A DNA stretch of 10,828 nucleotides from Kiritimatiellia bacterium (lineage in GTDB: Bacteria > Verrucomicrobiota > Kiritimatiellia > RFP12 > UBA3636): NCBI GenBank assembly GCA_017476965.1, contig JAFUXX010000002.1, forward strand, positions 1 through 10,828, written 5' to 3'. Shown here one piece after another: positions 1 to 7,445 of this stretch (the stretch's first letter is position 1; every line of letters starts with the position of its first letter). The translations under genes were made by a program, and so were the position numbers. Under the pieces are notes generated by a model, which saw only the letters and a list, made by a program, of their open reading frames with translations, searched no databases and was not told where the DNA came from.

Positions 1-756
1 GCGTTCCGGCGCGAGGTCGAGGCGCGCGGCCGCTCGGTCGACGTCTACGCGCCGCCCAAAGGCGGGCGGCGCGCCGGAAGCGGCTGGAAGGCCGAGCGCG
101 CCGCGCTCTCCGCGTGGATCAAGTCGCTTCCGAAGCCGTGCGGGATTTTCGCGGTTTCCGACCAGCGCGCGATGCACGTGCTGGAGCTTTGCCGCGCCGA
201 GGGCGTCAACGTGCCGAAGGAGGTGCAGGTGATCGGCGTCGACGACGAAGAGTTCATCTGCGATTTCGCCACGCCGTCGCTTTCCTCCGTCGCTCCGGAT
301 TACGTAGCCGCCGGCTACGAATCCGCGAAGGAGCTCGACCGCCTCCTCTCCGGCGGCGAGCAGGCCGCGGAGCGCATCGTCGTGGGCGTGAAGGGCGTCA
401 CGGAGCGCCTCTCCACGACCGATCTCGCGCAGACCGGCAGCCGCGTCGCGCGGGCGATGGAGTTCATCCGCGAGCACGCGCTCGTCGGCACTTCGATCCA
501 CGAAGTCGCCCGCGCCGTCGGCGGCAGCGAGCGGCTGCTGGAGCGCGATTTCCAAACCGTGCTCGGCACCACGGTCTGCCGCGCCGTCCGCGACGCGCGC
601 CTCGACCGCGTGGCGCGCCTCCTGCGCGATACCGACATGCCGCTGTCGCAGGTCGCGGCCAAGGCCGGCTTTTCGAACGAGCCGTATCTCAAAGTCGCGT
701 TCAAGCGCCGCTTCGGCTGCACCATGGGCGAGTGGCGCGTACGGGAAAACGAATAA
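1..756 (+). CDS. XylR-type AraC family transcriptional regulator, C-terminal part (5' truncated)
   Basis: The reading frame is open from base 1 to a TAA at 754-756, giving 251 visible residues; the start lies outside the window. The first ~120 residues end a LacI/periplasmic-binding-protein-like sensor domain. The stretch VIGVDDEEFICDF followed by PSLSSVAPD (about residues 78-100) is typical of XylR-type regulators. An AraC/XylS DNA-binding domain follows: first helix-turn-helix from SIHEVARAVGGS (about 165-185), second from PLSQVAAKAGFSNEPYL (about 214-230), ending in the usual FKRRFGCTMGEWR. Family members bind a sugar in the cytoplasm and activate nearby catabolic operons, so this gene probably controls the downstream + strand genes. 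The ligand cannot be read from the sequence. Family assignment is firm; full length and target are inferred. Confidence 0.93.
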   Translation, partial: AFRREVEARGRSVDVYAPPKGGRRAGSGWKAERAALSAWIKSLPKPCGIFAVSDQRAMHVLELCRAEGVNVPKEVQVIGVDDEEFICDFATPSLSSVAPDYVAAGYESAKELDRLLSGGEQAAERIVVGVKGVTERLSTTDLAQTGSRVARAMEFIREHALVGTSIHEVARAVGGSERLLERDFQTVLGTTVCRAVRDARLDRVARLLRDTDMPLSQVAAKAGFSNEPYLKVAFKRRFGCTMGEWRVRENE

Positions 757-802
757 GATCGTGCGGATTTTCATCGCGCCCCGGCGTTATCATGTTCTCG
801 TT

Positions 803-836
803 GCCGGAGGAAGCGGCGCAGTGCCGCTTTTCCGGC
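803..836 (+). promoter_or_regulatory. Strong hairpin in the spacer between regulator and surface-protein gene
   Basis: Two nested complementary segments are visible: outer arms GCCGGA (803-808) and TCCGGC (831-836), and inner arms AAGCGGC (811-817) and GCCGCTT (823-829) around the loop GCAGT. Only a 2/1-nt internal bulge interrupts the 13-bp stem. It lies 47 bp after the regulator stop and 16 bp before the next start codon. It could terminate the regulator transcript, although no T-run follows the stem, or be a leader structure near the ribosome-binding site of the surface-protein gene. A weak -10-like TATCAT lies at 788-793 without a convincing -35, so a promoter here is possible but not shown. 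The rest of the 757-852 spacer holds nothing else recognisable. Confidence 0.5.
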
Positions 837-852
837 TTGGAGAAAATACACG

Positions 853-3099
853 ATGAAAAACGCGCATCTGTTTGCTTTTCCGCCGCTTCGCTTCGGCGTC
901 GCGGTCTTCCTGTGCGCCGCCGTTTCCGGCATCGCGGCTTCCGCCGCCACCGCCACGTGGAACAAGAAGGCCGCGGGGACCTACGACTGGACGGACGCCG
1001 CCAACTGGGAGGGAGGCACTCTTCCGACCGCCGAGGACGACGCCAACTTCGGCGGCCTCTCCAACACCTACCGCCCGGCCGGCAACCAGACCATCGCCGG
1101 CGACGGCACTGCAAAGTCGCTCGATTTCCACAACACCGACGCCGGCACCGCGCGCACCTTCACGGGCGACGTCACGGCTGGGAATCTCGTGCTGCGCGTC
1201 GGCACCGTGAACGTGGACGGCAAACTCGTCCTCACCGGCGACAACCAGTCGTACTCGCTTGTCGGCGCGTCCGCGAACGCCAACTACTACGGCGGCACTC
1301 TCGACATCCGCAGCGGTGGCGAACTGCGCGCCGACGGCGTGCACGCGATCTGCGTGGGCCGCCGCGCCTCGGCGGACAATACCGCCGCGGCCGGACGCGT
1401 TCTCCTGCGCGACGGCGGCAAGCTCGTGCTCAACCCATCGGGCTCGACCGCCGCGATGGCGGGCCTCATGCTCGGCCGTCTCGACGGCTCCCGCACCGGC
1501 GTTTACGCCGCCTCATACGTCCAGTACGGCGGCGAGGCCGTTCTCGGCCGCTTCCTCACCGGTTACGAGAAAAACACGTTCGGCACGATCGCCGTGCTCG
1601 GCGGCACTCTCGACCTGCCGTACATTTCGAACGACACCCGCTTCCGCACCGGCCACCTCGGCTACGGCGTGTTCCAGCTCCTCGGCGGCGACGTGTCTGT
1701 CGGCGCCAACCTCCAGGACCCGGTCTCCGTCAGCGGCGACAACAATCTCTACGCCAAGCGCGCGTATGCGTTCGAGATCGGTTCCGGGAACAAGCTCTCG
1801 AACGGCCTGCGCGGCGCGCATTTCTACGCGAACGCCGGTTCTCTCGAAAACAAGCTCGACTTCGCGATCCAGGGTCCGACGTGGGATTACGCCGGCGTCG
1901 CCCCCGCGTACGCGACGATCGACGGCGCCGCGCGCGTCTCCACCCGCACCATGCGCGTCGGCGAGAGCCTCAACGACGGTCTTGCCGCGCTCAACCTGAA
2001 CGGCGGCGCCCTTTCCGCCGACGTTCTCTACGCCCAGCCCGGCCGCGCCGGGCGCAGCGTGGTGAACGCGGACGGCGGCAAGATCGTGTTCCCCGGGACC
2101 GCTCTCCAGACGCAGGGCCTCAACCTCGATGCAATCAACGTTTACGAGGGCGGTCTCGAAATCGAATGCAACCGCACGGTCTACCTCGGCAACGCCGCGA
2201 CGAACGTGATCCTGCGCACGCCCGGCGGCTACGGCGTCGACGTCGCGTCGGTCACCGAGATATCGTCGTCGTTCTCCGTGCCGTGGATCGAAATCAGCGG
2301 CGGCGGCGGCTCCGGCGCGGCGGCCGTCGCGCTCGTCGATTTCGACACTTCCGTCACCACAAACGCGGTGATCGCCTGCCGCGGCGAAGGCTATGCGGCG
2401 GACGACGAAGTGACGGCCACGGTATACCGTCCGTACGGAACGACGACGTTCGCCGACCGCATCCGCCTCTCGCTTTCCGAAAACAAGCCCGGCGCTCTCG
2501 TGAAGACCGGCGGCTACAATCTCGCCCTCTTCGCGCAGCCCGAGTTCTCCGGCACTTACCACGTGAAGCAGGGCTGGATGATCCAGGCCACCGGGGCCGA
2601 CGTCGGCTCGCCCAAAGTCTCCGCCGTCGTCGTCGGCGGCGACGACGCCCACTTCCAGTGCGGCTCCGGCTCCGCCGCTTCGACCTACGCCAAGAGCAAT
2701 TTCGTCAACCCCGCCGCCTCCTTGACTCTCGGCACGGCGGACGGCCCCGGCACCCTCAACGTCCCCGCCGTCGCGAACGGCGAGACCAAGCCGTTCGAGC
2801 AGACCTTCGCTTCGCTTTCGGTGAACGGCACCGGCAACGCGATCGCGTGGCCGGACGGCTCCGGCATGAACACCGCGGTCGGCACGAAACTGTCTTTCGG
2901 CACCATTTCCTGCGCCGAAGGTTCCCAGATCACGATTCCCGATCCGAAATCGTCTTTCAAGGTCTACTGCACGGGCATGCCCGCGGGCACCGCTCTGCCC
3001 GCCTTCCGTTTCGCCGGCGACACCATCCACACCGGCGTCGTCGCCGACGACGGCCAGATCGTGCCGATGCCGCTCGCGTTCGTGCTGGTCGTAAGGTAA
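853..3099 (+). CDS. Secreted beta-strand-rich surface protein (autotransporter-associated beta-strand type)
   Basis: 748 residues from ATG to TAA. GGAG at 839-842 is 10 nt ahead of the start. Residues 1-31 form a type I signal peptide: K2/R13, hydrophobic core FGVAVFLCAAVSGIA, and an ASA|A cleavage site near 31. The mature N-terminus, with TWNKKAAGTYDWTDAANWEGG, is the tryptophan-rich head seen in many PVC-superphylum proteins with autotransporter-associated beta-strand repeats. The rest is rich in Gly, Asn, Asp, Thr and Val with degenerate GG-x-L strands (GGTLDIRSGGELRADG, LGGTLDLPY, NGGALSADV, EGGLEIECN), suggesting a parallel beta-helix. No autotransporter barrel, PEP-CTERM tail or LPXTG motif is visible; the protein ends in a hydrophobic strand LAFVLVVR. 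It is probably an extracellular or envelope protein, adhesive or carbohydrate-facing. Molecular function is unknown. It is the first gene of the tight cluster running to 7399. Confidence 0.85.
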   Translation: MKNAHLFAFPPLRFGVAVFLCAAVSGIAASAATATWNKKAAGTYDWTDAANWEGGTLPTAEDDANFGGLSNTYRPAGNQTIAGDGTAKSLDFHNTDAGTARTFTGDVTAGNLVLRVGTVNVDGKLVLTGDNQSYSLVGASANANYYGGTLDIRSGGELRADGVHAICVGRRASADNTAAAGRVLLRDGGKLVLNPSGSTAAMAGLMLGRLDGSRTGVYAASYVQYGGEAVLGRFLTGYEKNTFGTIAVLGGTLDLPYISNDTRFRTGHLGYGVFQLLGGDVSVGANLQDPVSVSGDNNLYAKRAYAFEIGSGNKLSNGLRGAHFYANAGSLENKLDFAIQGPTWDYAGVAPAYATIDGAARVSTRTMRVGESLNDGLAALNLNGGALSADVLYAQPGRAGRSVVNADGGKIVFPGTALQTQGLNLDAINVYEGGLEIECNRTVYLGNAATNVILRTPGGYGVDVASVTEISSSFSVPWIEISGGGGSGAAAVALVDFDTSVTTNAVIACRGEGYAADDEVTATVYRPYGTTTFADRIRLSLSENKPGALVKTGGYNLALFAQPEFSGTYHVKQGWMIQATGADVGSPKVSAVVVGGDDAHFQCGSGSAASTYAKSNFVNPAASLTLGTADGPGTLNVPAVANGETKPFEQTFASLSVNGTGNAIAWPDGSGMNTAVGTKLSFGTISCAEGSQITIPDPKSSFKVYCTGMPAGTALPAFRFAGDTIHTGVVADDGQIVPMPLAFVLVVR

Positions 3100-3102
3100 T
3101 CC

Positions 3103-5229
3103 ATGTTTCCGTCTTCTCTCGATTTCGCGCGCGCGGCGGTTCCGTTCCTCCGCGCGCTTTCCAAGTACCTTCGCGACGTTCCCGGCGAGCCGGGTCTCAA
3201 GCACTACGGCACCGGCGAAAGCGGCCACTGGGCCGTGCAGATCAACCAGCAGGTCGCCGGCGCACTTGCGTGCCTCGCAGGCCTCCCGCAGGAAACTGTT
3301 GCCGAAGCGGGTTGCTCGCAAAGCGCCGAAGAGCTGCGCGCCCTCGCGCTCGCGATGACGCGCTACTCGCTGCGCACCCACTGCACCGGCGATCTCGCTT
3401 GCACCGACGGCAAGCGCTGGGGCCGCCACTGGATCAGCGTCCTCGGCTACGAGCGCATGATCCCCGGCCTCGACCTGCTGCGCCCGTATTTCACCCCTGA
3501 GGACAATGCCCGTCTCCAGGCCCTGATCGATTGCGAATGCGACTACCGCATGCGCGAGTACGAGCTCGTCGCCGGCCTCGAAGCCTCCACGGGGCGCAAC
3601 AAGCCAGAATCCAACATCTGGAACGGCGCCTTCCTCCTCCGTGCCGCGGCGGACCATGGTCCCCACCCCGCCGCTGCAGGGGGTTCGGGGGGCGGCGAGC
3701 CCCCAGTCGGCCCCCTCTGTCAGGGCGCCGCCCTGCCATCAGAAGCGAAAACATCGCAATCCATTTTCGCTTCTGCTGGCGGGGCGGCGCCCCGTCAGAT
3801 GCTCGCGGCGCCCCGTCAGCTGCTCTCCCGCGGCACCGACTTTCTCGTAAACGGCCTCTCCTTCCCCTCCGATTCCACCGCCACCACCCCGGTCCTCGGC
3901 AAGCCGCTCTGCGAGCGCCACGTCGGCGCCAATTTCTTCGCCGACTGCGCGCTCGACCACCACGGCTATCTCAACGTTGGCTACGCCTACGTGTGCCTCT
4001 CGAATCTGGCGCTTCTCTACTTCTCCTTCAAGCGGCGCGGCCTTCCGCCGCCGGATGGCTTCATGCTGCACCTGCGCGATGTGTGGCAGTGGTGCAAGCG
4101 TTGCACCTTCCCCGATGGCCGCCTCCTCCGCATCGGCGGCGATTCGCGCGCCCGTTACACATACTGCCAGACGTTTGCCTTGCAGGGCTGGCACCTCGCA
4201 TGGGACCTTTGGCGCGATGAAGATGCCGCCCTCTTCGCGCGCGGCTATCTCGGCCTGATCGCCAAAGAACAGGCCGAAAATCCCGATGGCACCTTTTTCG
4301 GCAAGCGCCTCGCCCCCATGCGCGCCGAATCCCCCTGGTTCGAAACCCGCATCGAATGCGACCCATTCACGGTGCTCGCCACCTCGGCCCATTGGTCGGC
4401 CACAGAGGCGCCAGCCCCCGCCTATGCAGGGGGTTCGGGGGGCGGCGAGCCCCCCGTATGTCCCCATCCCTCCTCTCCCCTTTGGCTCGGCGCCTTCCAC
4501 GGTGCCGCGCTCCTGCGCACTCCGCTCTCCATCCGCTCGGTCGTGGCGCGGGCCTTCGCCGGTCCCACGCGCGCCAATGCGCGCAATTTCCACGAAGTCG
4601 GCCCCGCCGCGCTTTGCGTGCCGCCGTCCCGCAGCGACATGGCGGAGTGGACCGGCAACCTCTTCGCGTTCGTCGGCCTCCGCGGGCCCAAGCAGCAGGG
4701 CGAAGCGACCGTCGAGGAAACTGCCGGCGGCTTCATCTGGCGCTGGCAGGGCGTGATCATCGAGGACAATCCCCTCGGCGAGGGCGAAACCCCGTACCAG
4801 GTGCTTCGCCGCACTTCCTCCGCCGAGGCGCTTCCCGACGGCCGCACGCTCCGCATCTCCGATCGCGTTGTCTGCATCAAGGAAACCACCCTCCCCGCCG
4901 GTTTCCGCGCGCTCAATCTCCAAATCCCCAATGACGTGTACAACGGGCACCGCCGCGCCTACACGACCTCGCAAGGTGCCAGCTGCGATCCCTCCGGCGA
5001 GGCGCCGCCCACCACTTCCCTCGTCGTCGATGGCTCGCTCGCCGTGCGCTCGCTTTCCGGAAAACCGCTCTCAATCCTGCGTCCTGCAGGGCAGGGAGCA
5101 TTTCTCTACAACGGCCTCACGAGCATGAGCGCGGATGTCATCGTGACCGGGCACTCGCTCGAATCGGTGCATCTGATGCCGGGCGACGTCCTGGTGGACG
5201 AATCCTACGAAGTCGAGGTCGTCGCGTGA
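3103..5229 (+). CDS. Uncharacterised large protein, alpha/alpha-toroid lyase/heparinase-like (tentative)
   Basis: 708 residues; ATG is 3 nt after the preceding stop, with TAAGG at 3092-3096 as ribosome-binding site, so translation is probably coupled. No signal peptide or membrane segment is seen, suggesting a cytoplasmic protein. The N-terminal half is helical and aromatic-rich, followed by a beta-rich C-terminal part. This order recalls alginate lyase/heparinase II-III type polysaccharide lyases. Possible functional motifs are KPESNIWNGAF (around 167-177), DHHGYLNVGYAY (285-296) and RIGGDSRARYTY (344-354), with His, Asn, Arg and Tyr that could serve catalysis; I cannot match them to a named family. 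Residues about 185-241 and 435-461 are Gly/Pro/Ala-rich, frame-keeping insertions made of repeats described separately. Genomic context supports a role in saccharide breakdown. The gene is certain; the enzyme class is a guess. Confidence 0.8.
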   Translation: MFPSSLDFARAAVPFLRALSKYLRDVPGEPGLKHYGTGESGHWAVQINQQVAGALACLAGLPQETVAEAGCSQSAEELRALALAMTRYSLRTHCTGDLACTDGKRWGRHWISVLGYERMIPGLDLLRPYFTPEDNARLQALIDCECDYRMREYELVAGLEASTGRNKPESNIWNGAFLLRAAADHGPHPAAAGGSGGGEPPVGPLCQGAALPSEAKTSQSIFASAGGAAPRQMLAAPRQLLSRGTDFLVNGLSFPSDSTATTPVLGKPLCERHVGANFFADCALDHHGYLNVGYAYVCLSNLALLYFSFKRRGLPPPDGFMLHLRDVWQWCKRCTFPDGRLLRIGGDSRARYTYCQTFALQGWHLAWDLWRDEDAALFARGYLGLIAKEQAENPDGTFFGKRLAPMRAESPWFETRIECDPFTVLATSAHWSATEAPAPAYAGGSGGGEPPVCPHPSSPLWLGAFHGAALLRTPLSIRSVVARAFAGPTRANARNFHEVGPAALCVPPSRSDMAEWTGNLFAFVGLRGPKQQGEATVEETAGGFIWRWQGVIIEDNPLGEGETPYQVLRRTSSAEALPDGRTLRISDRVVCIKETTLPAGFRALNLQIPNDVYNGHRRAYTTSQGASCDPSGEAPPTTSLVVDGSLAVRSLSGKPLSILRPAGQGAFLYNGLTSMSADVIVTGHSLESVHLMPGDVLVDESYEVEVVA
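3668..3710 (+). repeat. Intragenic GC-rich palindromic repeat, copy R1
   Basis: Core 3675-3704 is identical over 30 bases to 4425-4454. The element holds a hairpin with arms GGGGGC (3688-3693) and GCCCCC (3699-3704), preceded by a weaker CCCC/GGGG pairing (3666-3669 with 3680-3683). Read in the host frame it encodes AGGSGGGEPPV. The flanks share CCGCC on the left with the other copies. It interrupts what looks like a helical segment after NGAFLLRAA in the 708-residue protein without breaking the frame. Confidence 0.85.
3717..3798 (+). repeat. 82-bp near-perfect palindrome (MITE-like) inside a coding sequence
   Basis: Arms 3717-3751 and 3764-3798 (35 nt each) are reverse complements at 31 of 35 positions and flank a 12-nt centre, CATCGCAATCCA. 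The innermost 12 bp are perfect (CAGAAGCGAAAA against TTTTCGCTTCTG). Ends read CTGTCAGG and CCCCGTCAG. The size and symmetry resemble a miniature inverted-repeat element or extragenic palindrome, but no target-site duplication is evident and no transposase is nearby. It lies 6 bp after repeat R1, so the two may be one compound insertion. The host frame stays open through it (reading CQGAALPSEAKTSQSIFASA and onward). Confidence 0.8.
3784..3825 (+). repeat. 21-bp tandem duplication, two copies
   Basis: Bases 3784-3804 and 3805-3825 are the same 21-mer with one difference (A at 3799, C at 3820). The duplication is 7 codons long and gives AAPRQML followed by AAPRQLL in the host protein. The first copy includes the right end of the 82-bp palindrome, so the duplication probably arose during or after insertion of that palindrome. 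Confidence 0.9.
4418..4462 (+). repeat. Intragenic GC-rich palindromic repeat, copy R2
   Basis: Core 4425-4454 is identical to R1 and starts exactly 750 bases downstream, in the same orientation and codon phase, so it again encodes AGGSGGGEPPV. A second pairing, CCCCC (4415-4419) with GGGGG (4429-4433), precedes the main hairpin. The tail GTATGTC resembles the tails of R3 and R4. It forms a loop between HWSATEAP and WLGAFHGAALL in the 708-residue protein. Confidence 0.87.
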
Positions 5230-6386
5230 AAACGAAACGGGTAGCGCTTGTCGGCGTCACGGGTTACGGCGGAGTCCACTTCCACCACTTGCGCGCCTTG
5301 GCCGAGCAGGGCGCGTGCGAACTTGCCGCCGCGGCGGTCGTGAATCCGGAGCATCCCGACGCCGCCGAGCCGCTTGCGTGGCTCCGCGCGCACGATGCCG
5401 CGGTCTACCCCTCCGCCGAAGCGCTCTTCGCCGCGGAGTCCGGCCGCATCGACCTCGCGAGCCTCCCGGTCGGCATCGCCGCGCACGAGACGCTCGTCGC
5501 CGCCGCACTCGAGGCCTGTGCGGACGTCCTCGTCGAAAAGCCCGCCGCGGGCTGCACCGCCGCGGTGGACCGCATGATCGCCGCCGAGCGCGCCGCCGCG
5601 CCGCGTCGCGTGCACGTGGGCTTCCAGCATGTTTGGGCGCCCGAGGTCCGCCGCATCCGCGAAGTCCTCACGGCCGGCTCTCTCGGCGCGCCGCGCCGGA
5701 TCGTGTGCACCGGCATCTGGCCGCGTGGCGATTCCTACTACGCGCGCAATTCGTGGGCCGCGCACCTTGCCGCGCCCGACGGCACTCCGGTCCGCGACTC
5801 CCCGGCGAACAACGCCTTCGCGCACTACCTCAACCTCTCGCTCCTCTTCGCCGGTGCGCACCTCGGCGCGTCTCCCGCCGAGCCGCTTTCCGTCGATGGC
5901 GCGCTCTACCGGGCGCGCCCCGGAATCGAGACCTTCGACACCTGCCTCGTGCGCTTCGCGACGAGCGCCGGCGTGCCTGTCACGATCGCGTTTTCCCATG
6001 CCGCCGACGTCGTCGTCAATCCGCGGATTCGCGTCGAATGCGAGCGCGGCGCCGTCCGCTGGACCCACGAAGGCCCGTGGGAAATCGTCGGCTCCGGCGG
6101 CGAAGTCCTCGCTTCCGGCGTCGCGAAGCCGCCGCACGAAGAGATGTTCCGCGCGGTGATAGCCGCGTCCGGCGGCTCGCCGGAGCCCGCCGCGGCGGAT
6201 TGTACCCTCGCGATGGCGCGCGCGCAGGTGCTGGCGATCGAGCTTCTCACCGAGCATCTTCCCGTCACGACCATCGCGCATTCCGCATTCCGCCGCGACG
6301 ACGGCCAGTGGATCATCCCCGATGTCGCGGCGGTCTTCGGCCGCGTCTTCGAAAGCGGCGAACTCCGACACCCCGACTGGACATGA
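5226..6386 (+). CDS. Gfo/Idh/MocA family oxidoreductase (first copy)
   Basis: 386 residues from a GTG that overlaps the preceding TGA stop in GTGA, a sign of translational coupling. The N-terminal Rossmann fold starts RVALVGVTGYGGVH, with the dinucleotide-binding glycine loop at residues 10-17. The family EKP motif is VLVEKP at E104-K105-P106, with K105 the usual catalytic lysine. The C-terminal alpha/beta domain carries DSPANNAFAHYLN (D191 to H200), where H200 is the likely second catalytic residue. The family interconverts hydroxyl and keto groups on sugars, inositols or their derivatives using NAD(P)(H), in the cytoplasm. The substrate is unknown; position between a lyase-like gene and a second family member suggests a sugar or sugar-acid intermediate. 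The length is normal for the family. Confidence 0.92.
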   Translation: MKTKRVALVGVTGYGGVHFHHLRALAEQGACELAAAAVVNPEHPDAAEPLAWLRAHDAAVYPSAEALFAAESGRIDLASLPVGIAAHETLVAAALEACADVLVEKPAAGCTAAVDRMIAAERAAAPRRVHVGFQHVWAPEVRRIREVLTAGSLGAPRRIVCTGIWPRGDSYYARNSWAAHLAAPDGTPVRDSPANNAFAHYLNLSLLFAGAHLGASPAEPLSVDGALYRARPGIETFDTCLVRFATSAGVPVTIAFSHAADVVVNPRIRVECERGAVRWTHEGPWEIVGSGGEVLASGVAKPPHEEMFRAVIAASGGSPEPAAADCTLAMARAQVLAIELLTEHLPVTTIAHSAFRRDDGQWIIPDVAAVFGRVFESGELRHPDWT

Positions 6387-7399
6387 TGCGCGGAGTACTG
6401 CTTGGCGCGTGGGGACACTGGCCGGAAGTCCTGCACGAACTCGACGCAGCCGGCGATTTCCGGATTGTCGGCATTTCCGGCATGCGCGAGGAAGAAGGCG
6501 ACGCCCCCGCCGCTCGCGTGGTCTCCGGTTTCGAATGCTCCGCCGGGGCGCGCGTCTCCGACGACCCCGCCGCGCTCCTTGCCGATCTTCGGCCCGACTT
6601 CGCCGTCGTTTCCGCGCGTCCCGGGCGCATCGCCGAGCTTGTGTCGCTCGCGGCGGACTCCGGCTGCCACGTCGTTTCCGAAAAGCCGCTCGCGATCTCG
6701 CTCCCGGCGCTCGCCGCGCTCGAAATGCGCGTCGTAGCCTCCGGCATCCGCGTGTGCCCGATGCTCCCGAACCGCGCCCGTCCCGCGCTTGCGGCGGCGG
6801 TCGCCGCGATCGAATCCGGCGCGATAGGGCGCCCCCTCGTCCTCTCCGCCCGCAAAACCTACAAGTGGGGCCGGCGCGAACCGTGGTTCGCGGACCGCTC
6901 CGCATATGGCGGCACGATTCCGTGGATCGGCATCCACGCGCTCGATTTCTTCGACGCCGCCACTGGCGGCGATCCCGTGGCCGCGGTGTCGGCCTTCCAC
7001 GCGAATCTCGCGCATCCCGGCATGCCCGGCTGCGAAGACGCATGCGCTCTCTCGTTCCGCTTCGCCTCCGGTGCCGTCGGCGCGGCGACGCTCGACTACC
7101 TGCGCCCCGATTCCCCGGTTCCGCATGGCGACGATTTCCTGCGCGTCGCCGGTTCGCGCGGAGAAATTTCGGCGTGGATCGACCGCAACCGCGCGGAAAT
7201 CCTCCTCACCGGCGAGCCGCTGCGCGAGCTTCCGCTCCCGCCGCCCGCGCAGTTTTTCGTGCCGTGGCTCCGCGCCTTGCCGCCACGCGGCGAACGCGCG
7301 GAGCCCGATGCCGCCACGCGCCGCGCGTTCCGTCTTTCCCGCGAAGCGCTTCTCGCCCGCGATGCGGCCGACTCCGGATCGGTCGTTGCAACCGGTTGA
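6383..7399 (+). CDS. Gfo/Idh/MocA family oxidoreductase (second copy)
   Basis: 338 residues from ATG at 6383, overlapping the previous stop in ATGA; a second ATG follows at 6386. The open frame continues far upstream inside the previous gene, but family alignment and the overlap fix the start here. N-terminal motif RGVLLGAWGHWPEVL replaces the usual GxGxxG, keeping the fold position. EKP is at 100-102 (VVSEKPLAIS, K101). The catalytic region is GGTIPWIGIHALDFF, with H185 and D188. This GIHALD form is typical of one large sugar-dehydrogenase-like subgroup of the family. It is clearly divergent from its neighbour, so this is not a recent duplication. Probably an NAD(P)-dependent sugar oxidoreductase acting with the first copy; substrate unknown. 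Last gene of the tight cluster starting at 853. Confidence 0.91.
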   Translation: MMRGVLLGAWGHWPEVLHELDAAGDFRIVGISGMREEEGDAPAARVVSGFECSAGARVSDDPAALLADLRPDFAVVSARPGRIAELVSLAADSGCHVVSEKPLAISLPALAALEMRVVASGIRVCPMLPNRARPALAAAVAAIESGAIGRPLVLSARKTYKWGRREPWFADRSAYGGTIPWIGIHALDFFDAATGGDPVAAVSAFHANLAHPGMPGCEDACALSFRFASGAVGAATLDYLRPDSPVPHGDDFLRVAGSRGEISAWIDRNRAEILLTGEPLRELPLPPPAQFFVPWLRALPPRGERAEPDAATRRAFRLSREALLARDAADSGSVVATG

Positions 7400-7416
7400 C
7401 ATTCCCGGCGCGGCTG

Positions 7417-7445
7417 TTGCTTTTCCGAATCGGCGCGCTTAGAAT
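7417..7445 (+). promoter_or_regulatory. Sigma70-type promoter ahead of the 2-hydroxyacid dehydrogenase gene
   Basis: TTGCTT (7417-7422) and TAGAAT (7440-7445) are separated by exactly 17 bp, close to the housekeeping consensus. A transcript would start near 7452, about 25 nt ahead of the ATG at 7477. The box lies in the 77-bp spacer 7400-7476, the largest gap after the regulator-surface gene spacer. This suggests that the genes from 7477 on form their own transcription unit, or have an extra internal promoter. An upstream TTGACA at 7396-7401 has no matching -10 at the right distance. Confidence 0.6.

Noticed and set aside
114..3500. A 1128-codon + strand open frame overlapping the regulator, surface protein and lyase-like genes
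   Set aside because: Arg/Pro-rich out-of-frame shadow of GC-rich genes, with no motif; the other frame holds the signal peptide and family motifs.
1513..3666. A 717-codon antisense frame opposite the surface-protein gene
   Set aside because: Composition follows from the GC-rich codons of the sense gene; no domain, no ribosome-binding context, and it crosses two real genes.
3652..3825. Frameshift or pseudogene in the lyase-like gene, suggested by the odd Gly/Pro-rich stretch
   Set aside because: The frame is continuous through the insertion and recognisable sequence resumes in the same frame (RGTDFLVNGLSFPSD).
3668..4462. The R1/R2 pair as a CRISPR-like or phase-variable array
   Set aside because: Only two copies 750 bp apart inside one gene with unrelated sequence between them; no array or cas genes.
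5315..6382. Upstream extension of the second Gfo/Idh/MocA frame
   Set aside because: It is an Arg-rich shadow of the first copy; the Rossmann fold begins at 6383 with an ATGA overlap.
5205..7043. A 612-codon antisense frame opposite the two Gfo/Idh/MocA genes
   Set aside because: Arg-rich low-complexity product, with the sense strand clearly coding.
7396..7424. TTGACA at 7396-7401 as the -35 of a promoter
   Set aside because: The position 17 bp downstream reads GCTTTT, not a -10 box; TTGCTT-17-TAGAAT fits much better.
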